A stretch of 64,000 nt of DNA from Rosa chinensis. Taxonomy: Eukaryota; Streptophyta; Magnoliopsida; Rosales; Rosaceae. Location: NCBI RefSeq assembly GCF_002994745.2, contig NC_037090.1:42308001-42372000 (forward strand). The letters are read 5' to 3'. The position numbers were made by a program, and so were the translations under genes. The notes below the pieces were generated by a model. The model worked only from the letters and a program-made list of their open reading frames with translations. It ran no database searches and was not told the origin of the DNA. Shown piece after piece: positions 12,040-24,131 of the stretch; the first letter of the stretch is position 1, and each line of letters opens with the position of its first letter.

Positions 12040-12810
12040 GAAATTAAGTAAAATTACTTCTATTCTTTCCTTTTCTTTATAATTATTTTCAACACTTAGG
12101 TACGGGAACAGGGAGTCTCGATGTGCAATGGGACTGAAACAGCAACCCTTTTCAAGACTATGTTTAATCCAATATACCTTAGGTGCATCACAACATTTTC
12201 ATTTGTTATATATATCATTGATTTCAAATTCAATTCCAAGCGGTAAATCAAGAGGACGTGCGGCCCAAGTATAGTCGTCTAGACACAAAGTCCCTCCTAC
12301 ATCCTTTGGGCAACCTTACTGAGATGGCCAGGTAGGGGAGGGCGAACACAAGAGGTAGGATCCATTTTGGCATAGGCTACTCCCACATTGTGGTTTACGC
12401 CCATTTGCATGCACTTCTGAATCCAAGAACCCGTTATGAACGTTGTCCCCTTTCCTAGACACCATCCCACATAGGCTATACTTACTTGGATGAAAAAGAT
12501 TCTAAGTGTGAAGACAGTTCAATGAATGTTAATAAAGACCGCCCTCAACCTTAAGGGACCTGGACTAGGTACCAATAAGGGGTTTAGGTCAATATTAATA
12601 AACACGACTTCACCTATTCCTTCTTTAATTTACAACTCACAATTAAAATTCGTATTCAATAATATAAATAACAACCTAAGTAATTAATTAACTAATTAAC
12701 TAATTGACTAACAAATTATGAACAATTAACAAGAAATTTTTTTTTTTTTTTTTTTCGGTCACAATATAAACAAACACATATATTCACATATTTAACAAGT
12801 GATTTTTCAA
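11082..12810 (-). other. 5' leader of element E with two copies of a conserved module
   Basis: Non-coding stretch between PBS and gag. Two related blocks (about 12605-12080 and 11830-11400 reading along the element) each carry the sense motif AGGTTGAGGGCGGC, a GTGGGAGTAGCC-type motif and the CCATTTTG-type motif. The blocks are separated by a T run of nearly 40 bases (about 11998-12037), which reads as poly-A in the element. B, D, G and I have equivalent modules. Confidence 0.8.
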
Positions 12811-12828
12811 TCCCCGGCAACGGCGCCA
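12811..12828 (-). promoter_or_regulatory. PBS of element E, complementary to tRNA-Asp
   Basis: In element sense TGGCGCCGTTGCCGGGGA, 18 bases matching the 3' end of plant tRNA-Asp(GUC) including CCA. It lies 5 bases from the LTR end. Athila elements are known to use tRNA-Asp. Confidence 0.93.
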
Positions 12829-12833
12829 AAAAT

Positions 12834-15195
12834 TGATGTCGCTTTTATCGAGCGACCAATTTAACCCTGAAATGTCATTAGTAGTATAAAGTAAATAGGG
12901 ATCGTTCTATTCCGGGGATTGAGGGTACACCTGTCATTATCAAACAATTAAACAATTAAAATTAAAACAAAGTATAATATTTACAAAAATAAAACAAAAT
13001 ATATACATATTTACGAAAAAGGGGGGATTTTTGATTTTGGTTTTCTATTTTCGAAAATAAAAGCTAACTAAATAATTAAAAACGCAAAAACATAAAAATA
13101 TAAATGGAATGTAAGAACAAAGATCAAAGTCGAAACTCATGATTAAAATTGATTCAAGTTCATCATTGTTCATCATAGTCATGCAAGAGGAGTTGATCAT
13201 GTGAAACGTTCAAAAGCAAACAATTTCCCATATTTTACTTTCAATGCTAATTAACCTAAGCGAAAGCACCTAGATTAATTCTATCAAACATGCAATCAAG
13301 CCCTAGAAAGCTAGTCAATCATGTCATGTTTAACGCAATAAACACCTAGAAAGGCTATCAACTCAAATGTGCAACTTAGTATGAAAAAGTCCACCTAATT
13401 GCAATCTTCTTTGATTAAATTCGGTTTTTGTACAAAACCTTTACTACTTATCGATTCAAGAACACAAAACCAAAAAGTTGATTCATGTTCTCAAATTCGT
13501 AGCAACAATCACATAAGAACCCTAAATGTTTCGAACCATTCAAGATAATCATACAAAAGATTTCTATCATGCAAATTTAATCAAACACTCACACAAAAGC
13601 AACCATAAATCGCAATATATGAATCTGAAAATTAACAATTCATCATAAAATTTCAGAAAACAATACTTGTTCATACATATGTGTCAACTAAGGCAAAACC
13701 AACGAAAATACAAAGCAAAGGTACAAGGAGAATCGGATTACACCGTGATGAAGATGAGATGAATGAAGTGATGATGTGGTCTCTTGAATTTCGAAAGCAA
13801 TCTTCAAGGTGGAGGGTGGATGGTGTGCACGGCTTGTCTTCTTCTTCCTTGGCCTTGCTTGAACTTCGTGGTTGCCCTAGAGGATGGAGAAGAACACGGC
13901 TAAGCTAGAGAGAGTTTTCTGATTTTTTTCTCAAAGTATAAACGTAAAAGAATGGAACTTGGGAACCCTTGACGTTGAGAGAAGAGAGGAATATATAGGG
14001 GACGGCTTCTAGGTCTTCAATCCGTCCACAACCCTAGCAAAGCTCACGGCAATCTCTTGCTTCCTCCACATAATTTTCTCCAATGATTTCGTGCCACATA
14101 AGCCCTATGAGGTGGTGCAACCAATCACAAAATTCCAATATAAATTCCCTAAATAATCTTGCCGAAATATATATAGATATTTTCTGATTTCCTTCACCAA
14201 TTTCGGCAACAATATACTTAGAGAATAAAGGGGGACGAACCTAGACTCCTTTGAGAGCTTTTTGTGTTCAACACATATTCTCTTTCCTTTAAAAGCTCCC
14301 TAAGAAATCTCCACGAAATCTCTTTATTTTTTTCTGATTTTTCCTCACGGCAAAACCCTAGTTTTTCTCTTCATTATCTTTTGCCGAATTCCCTAGGGTT
14401 TGCACGGCATCCCCTTGTTTTCCTCTTGGCTTGGACGGCTAGGTCTTCTAGGGTTTTATCTCTTGATTTATTTCCATAAAAATAACCCTAGAAAATCTCC
14501 TTTTAATTTCTGATTTTCTTGGACGCCACCTCCTTGTTTCTCTCTTGCAAATTCACGGCAACAACAACCTTAAGGGTTAGGGTTTGCGTCACAAACCCTA
14601 ATGTCATGGGCTTTGATGGGCCTTTATCCAATTTGCCGAAAATCCAAAGAGTTCTTGGGCCTCGTTGCTTTATCTTCAAGCCTTCTCATTTTCCAACGCA
14701 AAACACAATATTCTTCCATTTCTTTTTCATGGTTGCGTTGGAAACTTGCTAGGGAAGCCTTCCTCCATTTTGTAGGATTTCCTGGTTGGACTAGGAAAGC
14801 TTGTTTCTTCATTTCTGCTCAAATGTGTGGGCCATTTTCTCTCATGTTCGTTCGTCTTGATGTTGGCAAGCTCCTCTTTCCATTCGTGCGTTCATTTCCA
14901 CTTTCTAGCTCGGAGGTCCTGAAAATAGAAACTATACTTAAAATAGAAACTTTCTAAAAAATGAAAATAGAAACTTACTAAAAATGAAAAATAGAAACTT
15001 TCCAGAAATGAGAAATGAAAAATGAGAAATGAGAAATGAGAAATGAAAAATGAAGACAAAAATGGAAACTTTCTACAATAAGGAACTTTCCCAATCAAAG
15101 AATGGAAACTTTCCCAAACAGGGATTTTTCAAGGAAATGGCGCAGAAAAGTGTAGGGAAATGCAGTTAAAACGTCGCATTAAAATGCTCCTATCA
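12834..15195 (-). repeat. 5' LTR of element E (2,362 bp)
   Basis: In element sense it starts TGATAGGAGCATTTTAATGCG and ends in the U5 block before the PBS. TATA box at 13990-13997 (minus strand). The U5 segment TCAATCCCCGG is at 12912-12922. It is related along its length to the LTRs of G and D. The high-coordinate end abuts element F internal sequence. Confidence 0.9.
13990..13997 (-). promoter_or_regulatory. TATA box in the LTR of element E
   Basis: Minus-strand CCCCTATATATTCC context. A matching site is present in the D LTRs (31136-31143). Confidence 0.5.
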
Positions 15196-17290
15196 GAGAG
15201 TTAATTGAAGCATATAATCCACATATAAATAAGTAGGACTTGGGTGTAATAATGGTGATGGGTGGAGCTCAGCATGTTTCAGACACGTATGATTCATATC
15301 CTCACAAGGTATATCCACTCTTTCTTCACTCAGATCAAGGCAATGCTTAAAAGCTTATAATCACTCAATTATATGTGAGAGAAAATATTTGGAGGCATTC
15401 AAATAGCTCACATATATAAGAAACGAAAAGCACTTTGTAAATATAATTTTTTTCAAGATCTCATGAAAGATATCAACTACTTGCACGGATGGACCCAAGC
15501 CATAGGTTCAACTCTTATAACTCATCTCCACAGATCAAAGGCTGTCCCATCTTAAGGATCAAAAAAGGACTTTAAAGGGTTGAAATGGGGCTAAGGTTCA
15601 AGGTTTTAAGAAACAAAGGTTAAGGAATGTCAAAGTATCCTAAAAACCTAGTAGAGCTCATGTTGATGTAGAGAGACTTCTAGAAATCCACCAAGGCATT
15701 CAGAACGTCACACCCGTAGAGGCATAGCAAAAGGCCTAATATCTCCATGTTGGGCCCAAACTTCCCTTGAACTCTCGTGAATTGGACAAAGACCAATTTT
15801 TATGTAATGGGCCTTCAATTCAAAACAATCTCCAAATTCACCAAGTATGGGGGACTAAAATCCATATGCATATATATATATATATATATATTTTTTTTTC
15901 CTAGCCGTACACACTTTTTTTCTTTCTTTTTCACGGCTTTCACATTATTATTTTTTTTCTTATGGACAAGTCTACCCCCACACTTGAACTTTTACCTCTT
16001 CTCAGTCTTCATCCTTGCCACCAAATCCATGTAGTAAGTCTCAAAAGATAGCTCCACTAAGTTCTTACAATAAAGGGTAGGATTGTAACTATACTAAGGT
16101 TAAGGGTTAAAGATTTTAAGGGTGATGAAAGAAAAGGTTTAATGTAGGCCCAAAGTGATTAAACTAAGGGAGTCCCACGACGGGCACAAATGGAAACAAG
16201 TTAATTTGGCTATGGTGATAGTTCCTAGGGTGCCTCTATCCTTTCCAGAATCAGGGACATGTATTGATAAAAGTCTCAACAAGCACAAGAGTGAATTCTA
16301 GCATTCTCTAGTCCATCAAACTTAATCTATGGCAAGCAATCAATCAAATGAAGAATAATGAGATCATCAAAACATCGCCAAGAAATTAAGAATATATTTC
16401 ATTTATCACTCTAAGAAAAAGGGACATGGCTCAAATATCTCACACGGTTTTTTTATGAATCAAAACTCAACTTAACATGCTCGTATTCTGTACCAAGGTT
16501 ACGAAATCCATATCAACTACACATGCATATGCTTTTTATATATCTCAATTAACCAAAGAATAACATTTAACATCATCTCAATCTGTGATCCTCTTTTAGC
16601 CATAATTTCAGAGATATTGAATCATCCTAGACAGTTAAGGGCATCCTAAGACTCAAAGCAAAACAAAAGACTAAGACTGACGCCAAAAAGGTTTTGAACT
16701 ATGGTTATTTCCTTTCTCCTTTCGGTAACTCCTTTGGAACATGACCAGGTGAAGAAGGGACCGATTTTGGCGGAGCTCAGCTCACTTGTTTGACAGGGGA
16801 CGAGACCCTTTGTCAGCACTTCTCGGATCCAAACTAGACCTTAGACATCACATCCCATCAGATGCGCCTACGATGAAGAAGATATTTCACCCAAAAATCA
16901 TTTTGACTCAATAAATAAAAGCAACGATTTTTTTTTTTTGTTGACATTTTTCAATTTTTTTGTATTTTCAATATATATGACTCAAAACAAAAGTATAAAT
17001 CTCTTCCCCCACACTTAAATATTGCATTGTCCTCAATGTAATCAATCATAAGCATGCAATGAAACAATTAAGCATATAGGAATGAAATTTATGAAAATAA
17101 ATACAAAAATAAAGGAGCAAAAACAAAAATAAAAGAAACAAGTACAATTCAACCTAAACAAGTGAAGGGATAGAAATGTCAAACTCTCATTGATGGCTCC
17201 TCCACAGCTTCGATTGAAATGGGTTGCCTCCCATGCAGCGCTTAATATTTATAGTCCTTCAGCCTGGACTCTTCTCCTTGTTCACAATTT
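15196..17290 (-). other. 3' internal non-coding region of element F
   Basis: Counterpart of 4171-6673 in element A. Landmarks on the minus strand: purine tract read as CCCCCACACTTGAAC near 15975, the 19-base block at 16169-16187, the leader-like GAGCTCAGCTC block near 16770, hairpin 17025-17038 and the post-pol block 17220-17243. There is an AT repeat near 15873-15890. No coding frame is supported. Confidence 0.75.
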
Positions 17291-17577
17291 TTTTTTTGAG
17301 TTAATTCTCTTTAGCTTTTTTTTTTTTTTTACACACTTATAACAATTAAGTATTTAACAAATTTCAAAACAACCTAAGTATATTAATCTAAGTGAAACAA
17401 ATACAATTTACAACATGCTTAATCTAAGTGAAACAAATACAATTTACAACATGCTAAAAAAAATAAAACCTCTACAAATTGCACAACAATTATAAAATAC
17501 ATACTTAATTTGGTACCACTCATAAAACTTAAACTAAATCACAATTATAGCTTGGCCTAGCAAAAATGCAATTTGTC

Positions 17578-17582
17578 ACCAT
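17578..17582. repeat. Target-site duplication ACCAT, left of G
   Basis: Five-base repeat matching 21974-21978; the empty site is seen in element B. Confidence 0.9.
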
Positions 17583-19867
17583 TGATAGGAGCATTTTAAT
17601 GCGACGTTTTACTTGCTTTTCCCTGCATTTTCTGCGTTATTTCCTTAATAAAACCCTGTTTAGGAAAGTTTCCATTCTTTGATTGGGAAAGTTCCTATTT
17701 GTAGAAAGTTTCTATTTTTGTAGTTTCTATTTATCATTTTTAGAAAGTTTCCCATTTTCAGTTTAGGAAAGTTGCCATTTTTCATTTTAGGAAAGTTTCT
17801 ATTTTTCTTACTAGTTTCTATTTTCAGGTCCTTGTCACAAATGAGCTGAAACGAGCTCACAAATGGAGAGAGAAGCTAGCCAACGCTGGAGGGAGACAAG
17901 ATGAAGTACAAAGGGAAGCACAAATGAGCAGAAATGAAGCTTTCCTGGTCCAACCAGGAAACCCTGTCCAGAAAAGGAAAGCTTGCCAAAACAAGACTCT
18001 TGAGCCAACCATGAATGGAGATCGAATTAATGAAGTGACATGGCATGAGAGAGGCTTCTTGAAGACTCTAGATGATGACATGGCACAAAGGTGGCGCATG
18101 GAGGCCCAAGAACTCTCAACACTTGTTGGATTTTTGGCAAATGGATCAAAAGCCCACAAAGCCCATGCAATTAGGGTTTGTGATGCAATGAAGAAACCCT
18201 AGAGATGTTTGCCGTCCAAAATGAAGAGAGAAACAAGGAAAATGACGTGGAAAATCAGAAATTAAAAGGAGATTTTCTAGGGAGATTTTCTAGGGCTATT
18301 TTTATGGAAATATATCAAGAGATAAACCCTAGAATATCTTTTGCCGTCCAAGCCAAGAGGAAAAGAAGGAATTTCCGTGATAATCATGAAGAAACCCTAG
18401 AGATTTCGGCAAGGAGATATTCTAGGGAGAATTTTAAGGAAAGCCAAAGTGTGGAGACCAAGAAACGGCTAAAAAGGAGTCTAGATTCATCCCTAGAATT
18501 CCTAAAGGAAGTTTGGCCGAATTTAAACTAGAAAAATCAGAAATTATCTCAAGGTATTTCGGCAAGATTTCTAGGAAATTAAAAGAGAATTTTGTGATTG
18601 GTTGGACCACCTCATAGGGCTTATGTGGCAAGCTATCATTGGAGGAAACTATGTGGCATTTTCAGATTAATCCCATGGAAAATAAAGAAGAAATACACGG
18701 CTTGGAGACCAAGTTGGCCGTCCCCTATATATTCTCCTCTCCCCCATACAATTTACACTTTAGAAAAAAATCAGAAAATCTTCTTAGCATAGCCGTGAGT
18801 TTCTCCATCCTCTAGTCATCTCCACGAGTTCAAGCAAGGCCAAGGGAGAAGAAGCATAGCCGTGAGCATCCATCATCCATCTCCAACCTTGAAGCTTGCT
18901 TTCGAGATTCAAGAGACCACCACATCAATCGTTCATCACCATCCCCATCTCACGGTGTAATCCGATTCTCCTTTGTAACCTTTGCTTTGAATTTCGTTGG
19001 TTATGAACTAGTTGACATATGTGTTTGAACAAATATTAATTTCTGGAATTTTATGATTAATTGTTAATTTTCAGATTCATATATTGTGATTTATGGTTGC
19101 TTTTGTGTGAGTGTTTGATTAAATTTGCATGATAGAAATCTTTTGTATGATAATCTTGAATGGTTCGAAACATTTAGGGTTTTTATGTGAATGTTGCTAC
19201 GAATTTGAGAACATGGATCAACTTTTTGGTTTTGTGTTCTTGAATCAATAAGTAGTAAAGGTTTTGTACAAAAACCGAATTTAATCAAAGAAGATTGCAA
19301 TTAGGTGGACTTTTCCATACTAAGTTGCACATTTGAGTTGATAGCCTTTCTAGGTGCTTAATGCATTAAACATGACATGATTGACTAGCTTTCTAGGGTT
19401 TGATTGCATGTTTGATAGGAATAATCTAGGTGCTTTCACTTAGGTTAATTAGCATTGAAAGTAAAATATGGGAAATTGTTTGCTTTTGAACGTTTCACAT
19501 GATCAACTCCTCTTGCATGACTATGATGAACAATGATGAACTTGAATTGATTTTAATTATATATTTCGGTTTGATCTTTGTTCTTGCATTTCATTTGTAT
19601 TTTTATGTTTTTGCATTTTAATTATTTTGTTAGCTTAGCTTTTATTTTCGAAAAAGAAAACCAAAATCAAAAATATCCCCCCTTTTCGTAAATATGTATA
19701 TATTTTGTCATATATTTGTAATATTATACTTTGTTTTAATTTTAATTGTTTGTTTGTCCTACATTGACAGGTGTACCCTCAATCCCCGGAATAGAACGAT
19801 CCCTATTTACTTTATACTACTAATGACATTTCAGGGTTAAATTGGTCGCTTCCCAAAAGCGACATCA
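17583..19867 (+). repeat. 5' LTR of element G (2,285 bp)
   Basis: Starts TGATAGGAGCATTTTAATGCG, ends AAAAGCGACATCA. Related to the LTR of E. A TATATATTC box lies near 18725-18732. The U5 segment TCAATCCCCGG is at 19779-19789. Frames in it (for example around 17924-18531) carry no domain and overlap the conserved LTR, so they are not called genes. Confidence 0.9.
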
Positions 19868-19885
19868 ATTTTCGTTGCCGGGGAT
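19868..19885 (+). promoter_or_regulatory. Damaged PBS of element G
   Basis: Reads ATTTTCGTTGCCGGGGAT. Compared with E and I, the six bases TGGCGC at the PBS 5' end are missing, so it no longer pairs with the acceptor end of tRNA-Asp. This would block reverse-transcription priming. Confidence 0.85.
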
Positions 19886-20855
19886 TGAAAAATCACTTGT
19901 TAAATATGTGAATATTTGTTTTGTTTATATGTTGTGTTAGAAAAAAAAAAATCTCTTGTTAATTGTTGGTAATTCTCTTATCTGTTAGTTAATTAGTTAA
20001 TTAGTTAGTTAATTACTTAGGTTGTTATTTATATTGTTGAACACGAATTTTAATTGTGGGTTGTAAATTAAAGAAGGAATAGGTGAAGTCGTGTTTATTA
20101 ATATTGGCCTAAACCCCTTATTGGTACCTAGTCCAGGTCCCTTAAGGTTGAGGGCGGCCTTTATTAACATTCATTGAACTGTCTTCACACTTAGGACCTT
20201 TTTCATCCAAGTAAGTATAGCCTATGTGGGATGGTGTCTAGGAAGGGGACAACGTTCATAACGGGTTCTGGATTCAGAAGTGCTTACAAATGGGCGTAAA
20301 CCACTATGTGGGAGTAGCCTATGCCAAAATGGATCCTACCTCTTGTGTTCGCCCTCCCCTACCTGGCCATTTCAGTAAGGTTGCCCAAAGGGTGTAGGAG
20401 GGACTTTGTGTCTAGGCGACTATACTTGGGCCGCACGTCCACTTGATTTACCACTTAGAATTAGATTTGATATCAATGATATTTATAATAAAAGAAAATG
20501 TTGTGACACATTAAGGTATATTGGATAAAACATAGTTTTGAAAAAGGGTAGCTGTTTCAGTCCCATTGCACATCGAGACTCCCTGTTCCCGTACCTAAGT
20601 GTTGAAAATAATTGAAAAAAAAAAAAAAGAGAAAAGAAATACTTGTGAATATGTTACTTGTACAAATTGTTGAATAATAATGGTTGATAAGAGTGAGAGC
20701 TTTATTATGAGTTTTTAACCATAATGGAATAGGTGAAGGACTTTGTCTTTAACGTTAGTCATGTGACTAGTGTTAAGGATCGAGCCCTTGGGCCGCACGT
20801 CTAAACATTGGTTAAGGGCTTATAATAAGATTCAAGCTTTTGTTAATTATTTGGA
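19886..20855 (+). other. 5' leader remnant of element G
   Basis: Contains the conserved leader module (about 20060-20600) with AGGTTGAGGGCGGC near 20147, then part of a second module (about 20690-20850). It ends at a junction with the middle of the LTR at about 20856, where CTCTCCCCC is shared by both partners, suggesting a deletion through a short repeat. Confidence 0.75.
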
Positions 20856-21973
20856 CTCTCCCCCATACAATTTACACTTTAGAAAAAAATCAGAAAATCT
20901 TCTTAGCATAGCCATGAGTTTCTCCATCCTCTAGTCATCTCCACGAGTTCAAGCAAGGCCAAGGGAGAAGAAGCATAGCCGTGAGCATCCATCATCCATC
21001 TCCAACCTTGAAGCTTGCTTTCGAGATTCAAGAGACCACCACATCAATCGTTCATCACCATCCCCATCTCACGGTGTAATCCGATTCTCCTTTGTAACCT
21101 TTGCTTTGAATTTCGTTGGTTATGAACTAGTTGACATATGTGTTTGAACAAATATTAATTTCTGGAATTTTTATGATTAATTGAGAATTTTCAGATTCAT
21201 ATTATTGTTCTTCGAGAGTTGTTTATGTGGGTTTGTTTAATTAAATTTGCGTTATAGATAACTTTTGTATTTTAATCTTATGTGGTTGCAAACACTTAGG
21301 GTTTTGATATGAATGATGCTAGGTTTAAGAGCATGAAATCGACTTTTCGTTTTGTGTAAACTTGAATCCAAGTAGTAAAGGTTTTGTACAAAGATCGAAT
21401 TTAATTAACGAGGATTGCAATTAGGTGGACTTTTCCATACTAAGTTGTACACTTGAGTTGATAGCCTTTCTCTATGTGTAATGCGTTAAACATGACATGA
21501 TTGACTAGCTTTCTAGGGTTTGATTGCATGTTTGACAGGATTAATCTAGGTGCTTTCGCTTAGGTTAATTAGCATTGAAAAGTAAAAAATGGGAATTCAT
21601 TTGCTTTCGAATGTTTCACATGATCAACTCCTTTCTCATGACTTAGATGAACAATATTAGGGTTTGAGTCAATTTTAATCATATGTTTCGATTTTGATCT
21701 TTGTTCTCTCATTCCATTCGTATTTTTATGTTTTTGCATTTTAATTGTTCTGTTAACTTAGTTTTATTTTCGAAAAACCAAAAACAAAATCCCCCCTTTT
21801 TCATGTACAATGTTTATAGTTGTGAATATTATACTTTGTTTTAATTTTAATTGTTTAATTTTTTTGACAATGACAGGTGTACCCTCAATCCCCGGAAAAG
21901 AACGATCCCTATTTGCTTATACTACTAACGATATTTTCAGGGTTAAATTATGCGCTTGCTTTTAGCCGCATCA
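20856..21973 (+). repeat. 3' LTR of element G, 5'-truncated and mosaic
   Basis: The first 320 bases match 18738-19070 of the 5' LTR almost exactly. From about 21175 on the sequence follows the D-type LTR subfamily instead (compare the minus strand of 30000-30800). It ends AGCCGCATCA, followed by the target repeat. Confidence 0.85.
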
Positions 21974-22063
21974 ACCATTCCACAAATGTAGTACAAAAAT
22001 TTAGCATGCATTCTATATAAACAACAAAATTAATGACACTTTAAGCGATAGGGATTTTAACAA

Positions 22064-22081
22064 TCCCCGGCAACGGCGCCA
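22064..22081 (-). promoter_or_regulatory. PBS of element F, complementary to tRNA-Asp
   Basis: Intact TGGCGCCGTTGCCGGGGA in element sense, 5 bases from the LTR. The next bases are TTGTT, as in B, where E and I have TTGAA. Confidence 0.9.
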
Positions 22082-22086
22082 AAAAT

Positions 22087-22390
22087 TGATGGGGCTGAAG
22101 TAGCCTCACAATTTAACCCTGCAAAATGTAGTTGTCAGTATAGGATAAGCAGGGATCGTTCAGTCCGGGGATTGTAGGGTACACCTACACTAAAAGGTCA
22201 ATAAACAAATAAAAGAATAAAATGGGGGGTTTTGAGATTTGGTTCTAATTTACTTAAAATAAAAACAAAACAAATAAAATTATCTACAATGATCGACTTC
22301 CTGACCAAGATCACTTCCTGACCAAGATCACTTCCTAGTTTATCAGTTCCTAGTTAAAAATTATTCCATAGCTCTGCCCAATTCACTTCT
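22087..22390 (-). repeat. 5' LTR fragment of element F
   Basis: First 304 bases at the PBS side. The outermost 200 bases resemble H and B, but the terminus reads TGATGGGGCTGAAGTAG and the rest diverges, with a short direct repeat GACCAAGATCACTTCCT. It is interrupted at 22391 by the LTR of H. Confidence 0.8.
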
Positions 22391-24117
22391 TGATGCGGCT
22401 GAAATAGCCTCACAATTTAACCCTGCAAAATGTAGTTGTCAGTATAGGATAAGCAGGGATCGTTCAGTCCGGGGATTGTAGGGTACACCTACACAAAAAG
22501 GTCAATTAACAAATAAAAGAATAAAATGGGGGGTTTTGGAATTTGGTTTCTAATCTACTAAAAATAAAAACAAAACAAATAAAACTATATACAATGATCG
22601 ACTTCCCTAACCTTGACCAATACTACTCAGAAATTACTAAGTGTAAAAACAGAAAATTCATTTCAACATACTACAAAAATGTGCCCACCTTTAATGCCTA
22701 GATAAGAGCTCAAATGAAAAGCCTCAGCGGATCAATCCACTTATCTGATTCATTCTAATGTAGGCTTGAATCGGAAAAGTCCTTACCAAGCCTAATACTA
22801 CTAATTTTCGAAAACACTCAGCGTAATTCTCTTAACTAGTAGTATTATCTAACCCTTGAATCAACTCACACGTGCAAATTAACCATTAGACATAGAATTT
22901 AACACGTAATTTCCAGAATCGTTTAACCATTGAACATAGTTTTTACCACTTTTTAGAACTAATTGCTACTTGTTTAACTCAGCGTCTTAACAAATAACAA
23001 TTACTCTTGGCAAATTAAGCAAACACACAAAAACTCTCACCGTTATTCTAGCATGCAAACTTATGAACCTAACTCTGAAAATTACCAAAACACATAAAAG
23101 GGCACAAGATTGTAACATGCATCATAAAAGAATTCTCAAAATTAACTCAATAATAAACTGAAAATCTCAAAAATATTAATAAAAATATTCTGAAAATCTC
23201 ACGTCTCCAATTACACAACTCGCAAATTGAAACACACAAAACCGGAATAAAAAATATAAGTAGAGTCATAGTTACACTTTGAAGCTTTCCTCAGCGGCTT
23301 AGCAACAAGGTGATGAACTCGTCTCTGCTATGGTGGTGGAGCGTCCTTGACTCAGCGCCTTAGAGCTTTGTAGATTGATGGATGGATGGTGTCACGGTCT
23401 TGTAGGTGATGGAAGTTTAAGGAGTGAATTGGGTAGTCTTGGAATGATCTTAGCTGGGAAGTGATGCTAATTATGTTCTGGACGTTGTCTATTTATAGGG
23501 GAGCATTGGTTGGCTTTCCCAACTGAAACGTCTCCTTTATGGCCTTAACTCCTCTCATAATGGGGCAATTCTTTTAATTTCCAAGCTGAAACGTCTTTCT
23601 CTTTTATTTATTTTTCCAGCTGAAACATCTTTTTCTTTTATTCCTAAACTGAAAACGTCTTTTCTCCTTTATTCCCCAACTGAAAACGTCTTTCTCTTAT
23701 TTATTTTCCAGCTGAAACGTCTTTCTCTTTTATTCCTCAACTGAAAACATCTTTTCTCCTTTATTTCCCTTCTTCATTGCTTGGTCAAATATCTTAATGC
23801 TTTATTTTATGACTCCATCATTGCTGTTTCCAAGAGTTCAACCAGGCAACGTTTCCTACAACAAGCAAGAGAATATCAGAATTTTCTAGAGAAAATAAAG
23901 GGAAATTAAAATGTAAAGACCGCAAAAATAGTTGACAGTTAGGAATCCTAATCCAGCTAGGATTTTTCATGAATTTTACTTTTTCCGCCTATTTCACTCC
24001 AAACACTCTACAAGACTCTGAAAACGACTCAATGACTCAAAACACTAAACTAAGGGAGAAACAAGGCTAAAATGGAGCATATACTCATTAATATCGTCGC
24101 ACATTGTACTTCTATCA
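22391..24117 (-). repeat. 3' LTR of element H (1,727 bp)
   Basis: Low edge TGATGCGGCTGAAATAG inside the F LTR, high edge TTCTATCA beside a polypurine tract. It aligns along its length with the B LTRs. TATA box at 23490-23497 (minus strand, CCTATAAATAG). The stretch 23520-23770 repeats a CAGCTGAAACGTCTTT-like unit several times. Confidence 0.9.
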
Positions 24118-24131
24118 ACTACCCCACACTT
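24118..24131 (-). promoter_or_regulatory. Polypurine tract of element H
   Basis: Element sense AAGTGTGGGGTAGT directly before the 3' LTR, matching B at 51178-51191. Confidence 0.85.

Larger units (their letters stand above)
9039..15195 (-). mobile_element. Athila-type element E, 5' part (5' LTR, leader, gag), split by element A
   Basis: Minus-strand element. The 5' LTR is 12834-15195, the PBS 12811-12828, the leader 11082-12810 and gag runs from 11081 down to 9039. The frame is then broken by the end of element A, and the rest of E (pol, 3' LTR) must lie left of the window. Its outer flank at 15196 is internal sequence of element F, so E inserted into F. The target repeat would be GAGAG, unverified. 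Confidence 0.9.
17583..21973 (+). mobile_element. Athila-type element G, defective, inside F (target duplication ACCAT)
   Basis: Plus-strand element flanked by ACCAT at 17578-17582 and 21974-21978. The unoccupied site is visible in element B at 55535-55546 (GTCACCATTCCACAA), which confirms the edges. It has a full 5' LTR, a damaged PBS, about 970 bases of leader (19886-20855) and a 5'-truncated 3' LTR. Gag, pol, polypurine tract and the first half of the 3' LTR are missing. Confidence 0.93.
15196..22390 (-). mobile_element. Athila-type element F, coding-less, split by G (and carrying E)
   Basis: Minus-strand remnant in two pieces, 15196-17582 and 21974-22390, with element G between them. The first piece is the 3' non-coding internal region, then at about 17280 it runs into poly-T and leader-like sequence without any gag or pol. 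The second piece holds the end of the leader, PBS (22064-22081) and the start of the 5' LTR (22087-22390), cut by element H. Its 3' LTR must lie left of the window beyond E. Equivalents in B (17220-17280 and 17330-17580 against 52927-52990 and 55307-55545) show that gag and most of the leader are deleted. Confidence 0.8.

Noticed and set aside
12811..12828. Possible tRNA-Asp gene fragments at CCCCGGCAACGGCGCCA sites
   Set aside because: Only the 3' 18 bases occur, always 5 bases from an LTR, so they are primer-binding sites.
17924..18531. Plus-strand frames of 92 and 108 codons in the G LTR
   Set aside because: Same sequence occurs in reverse in the E and D LTRs with disrupted frames; no domain.
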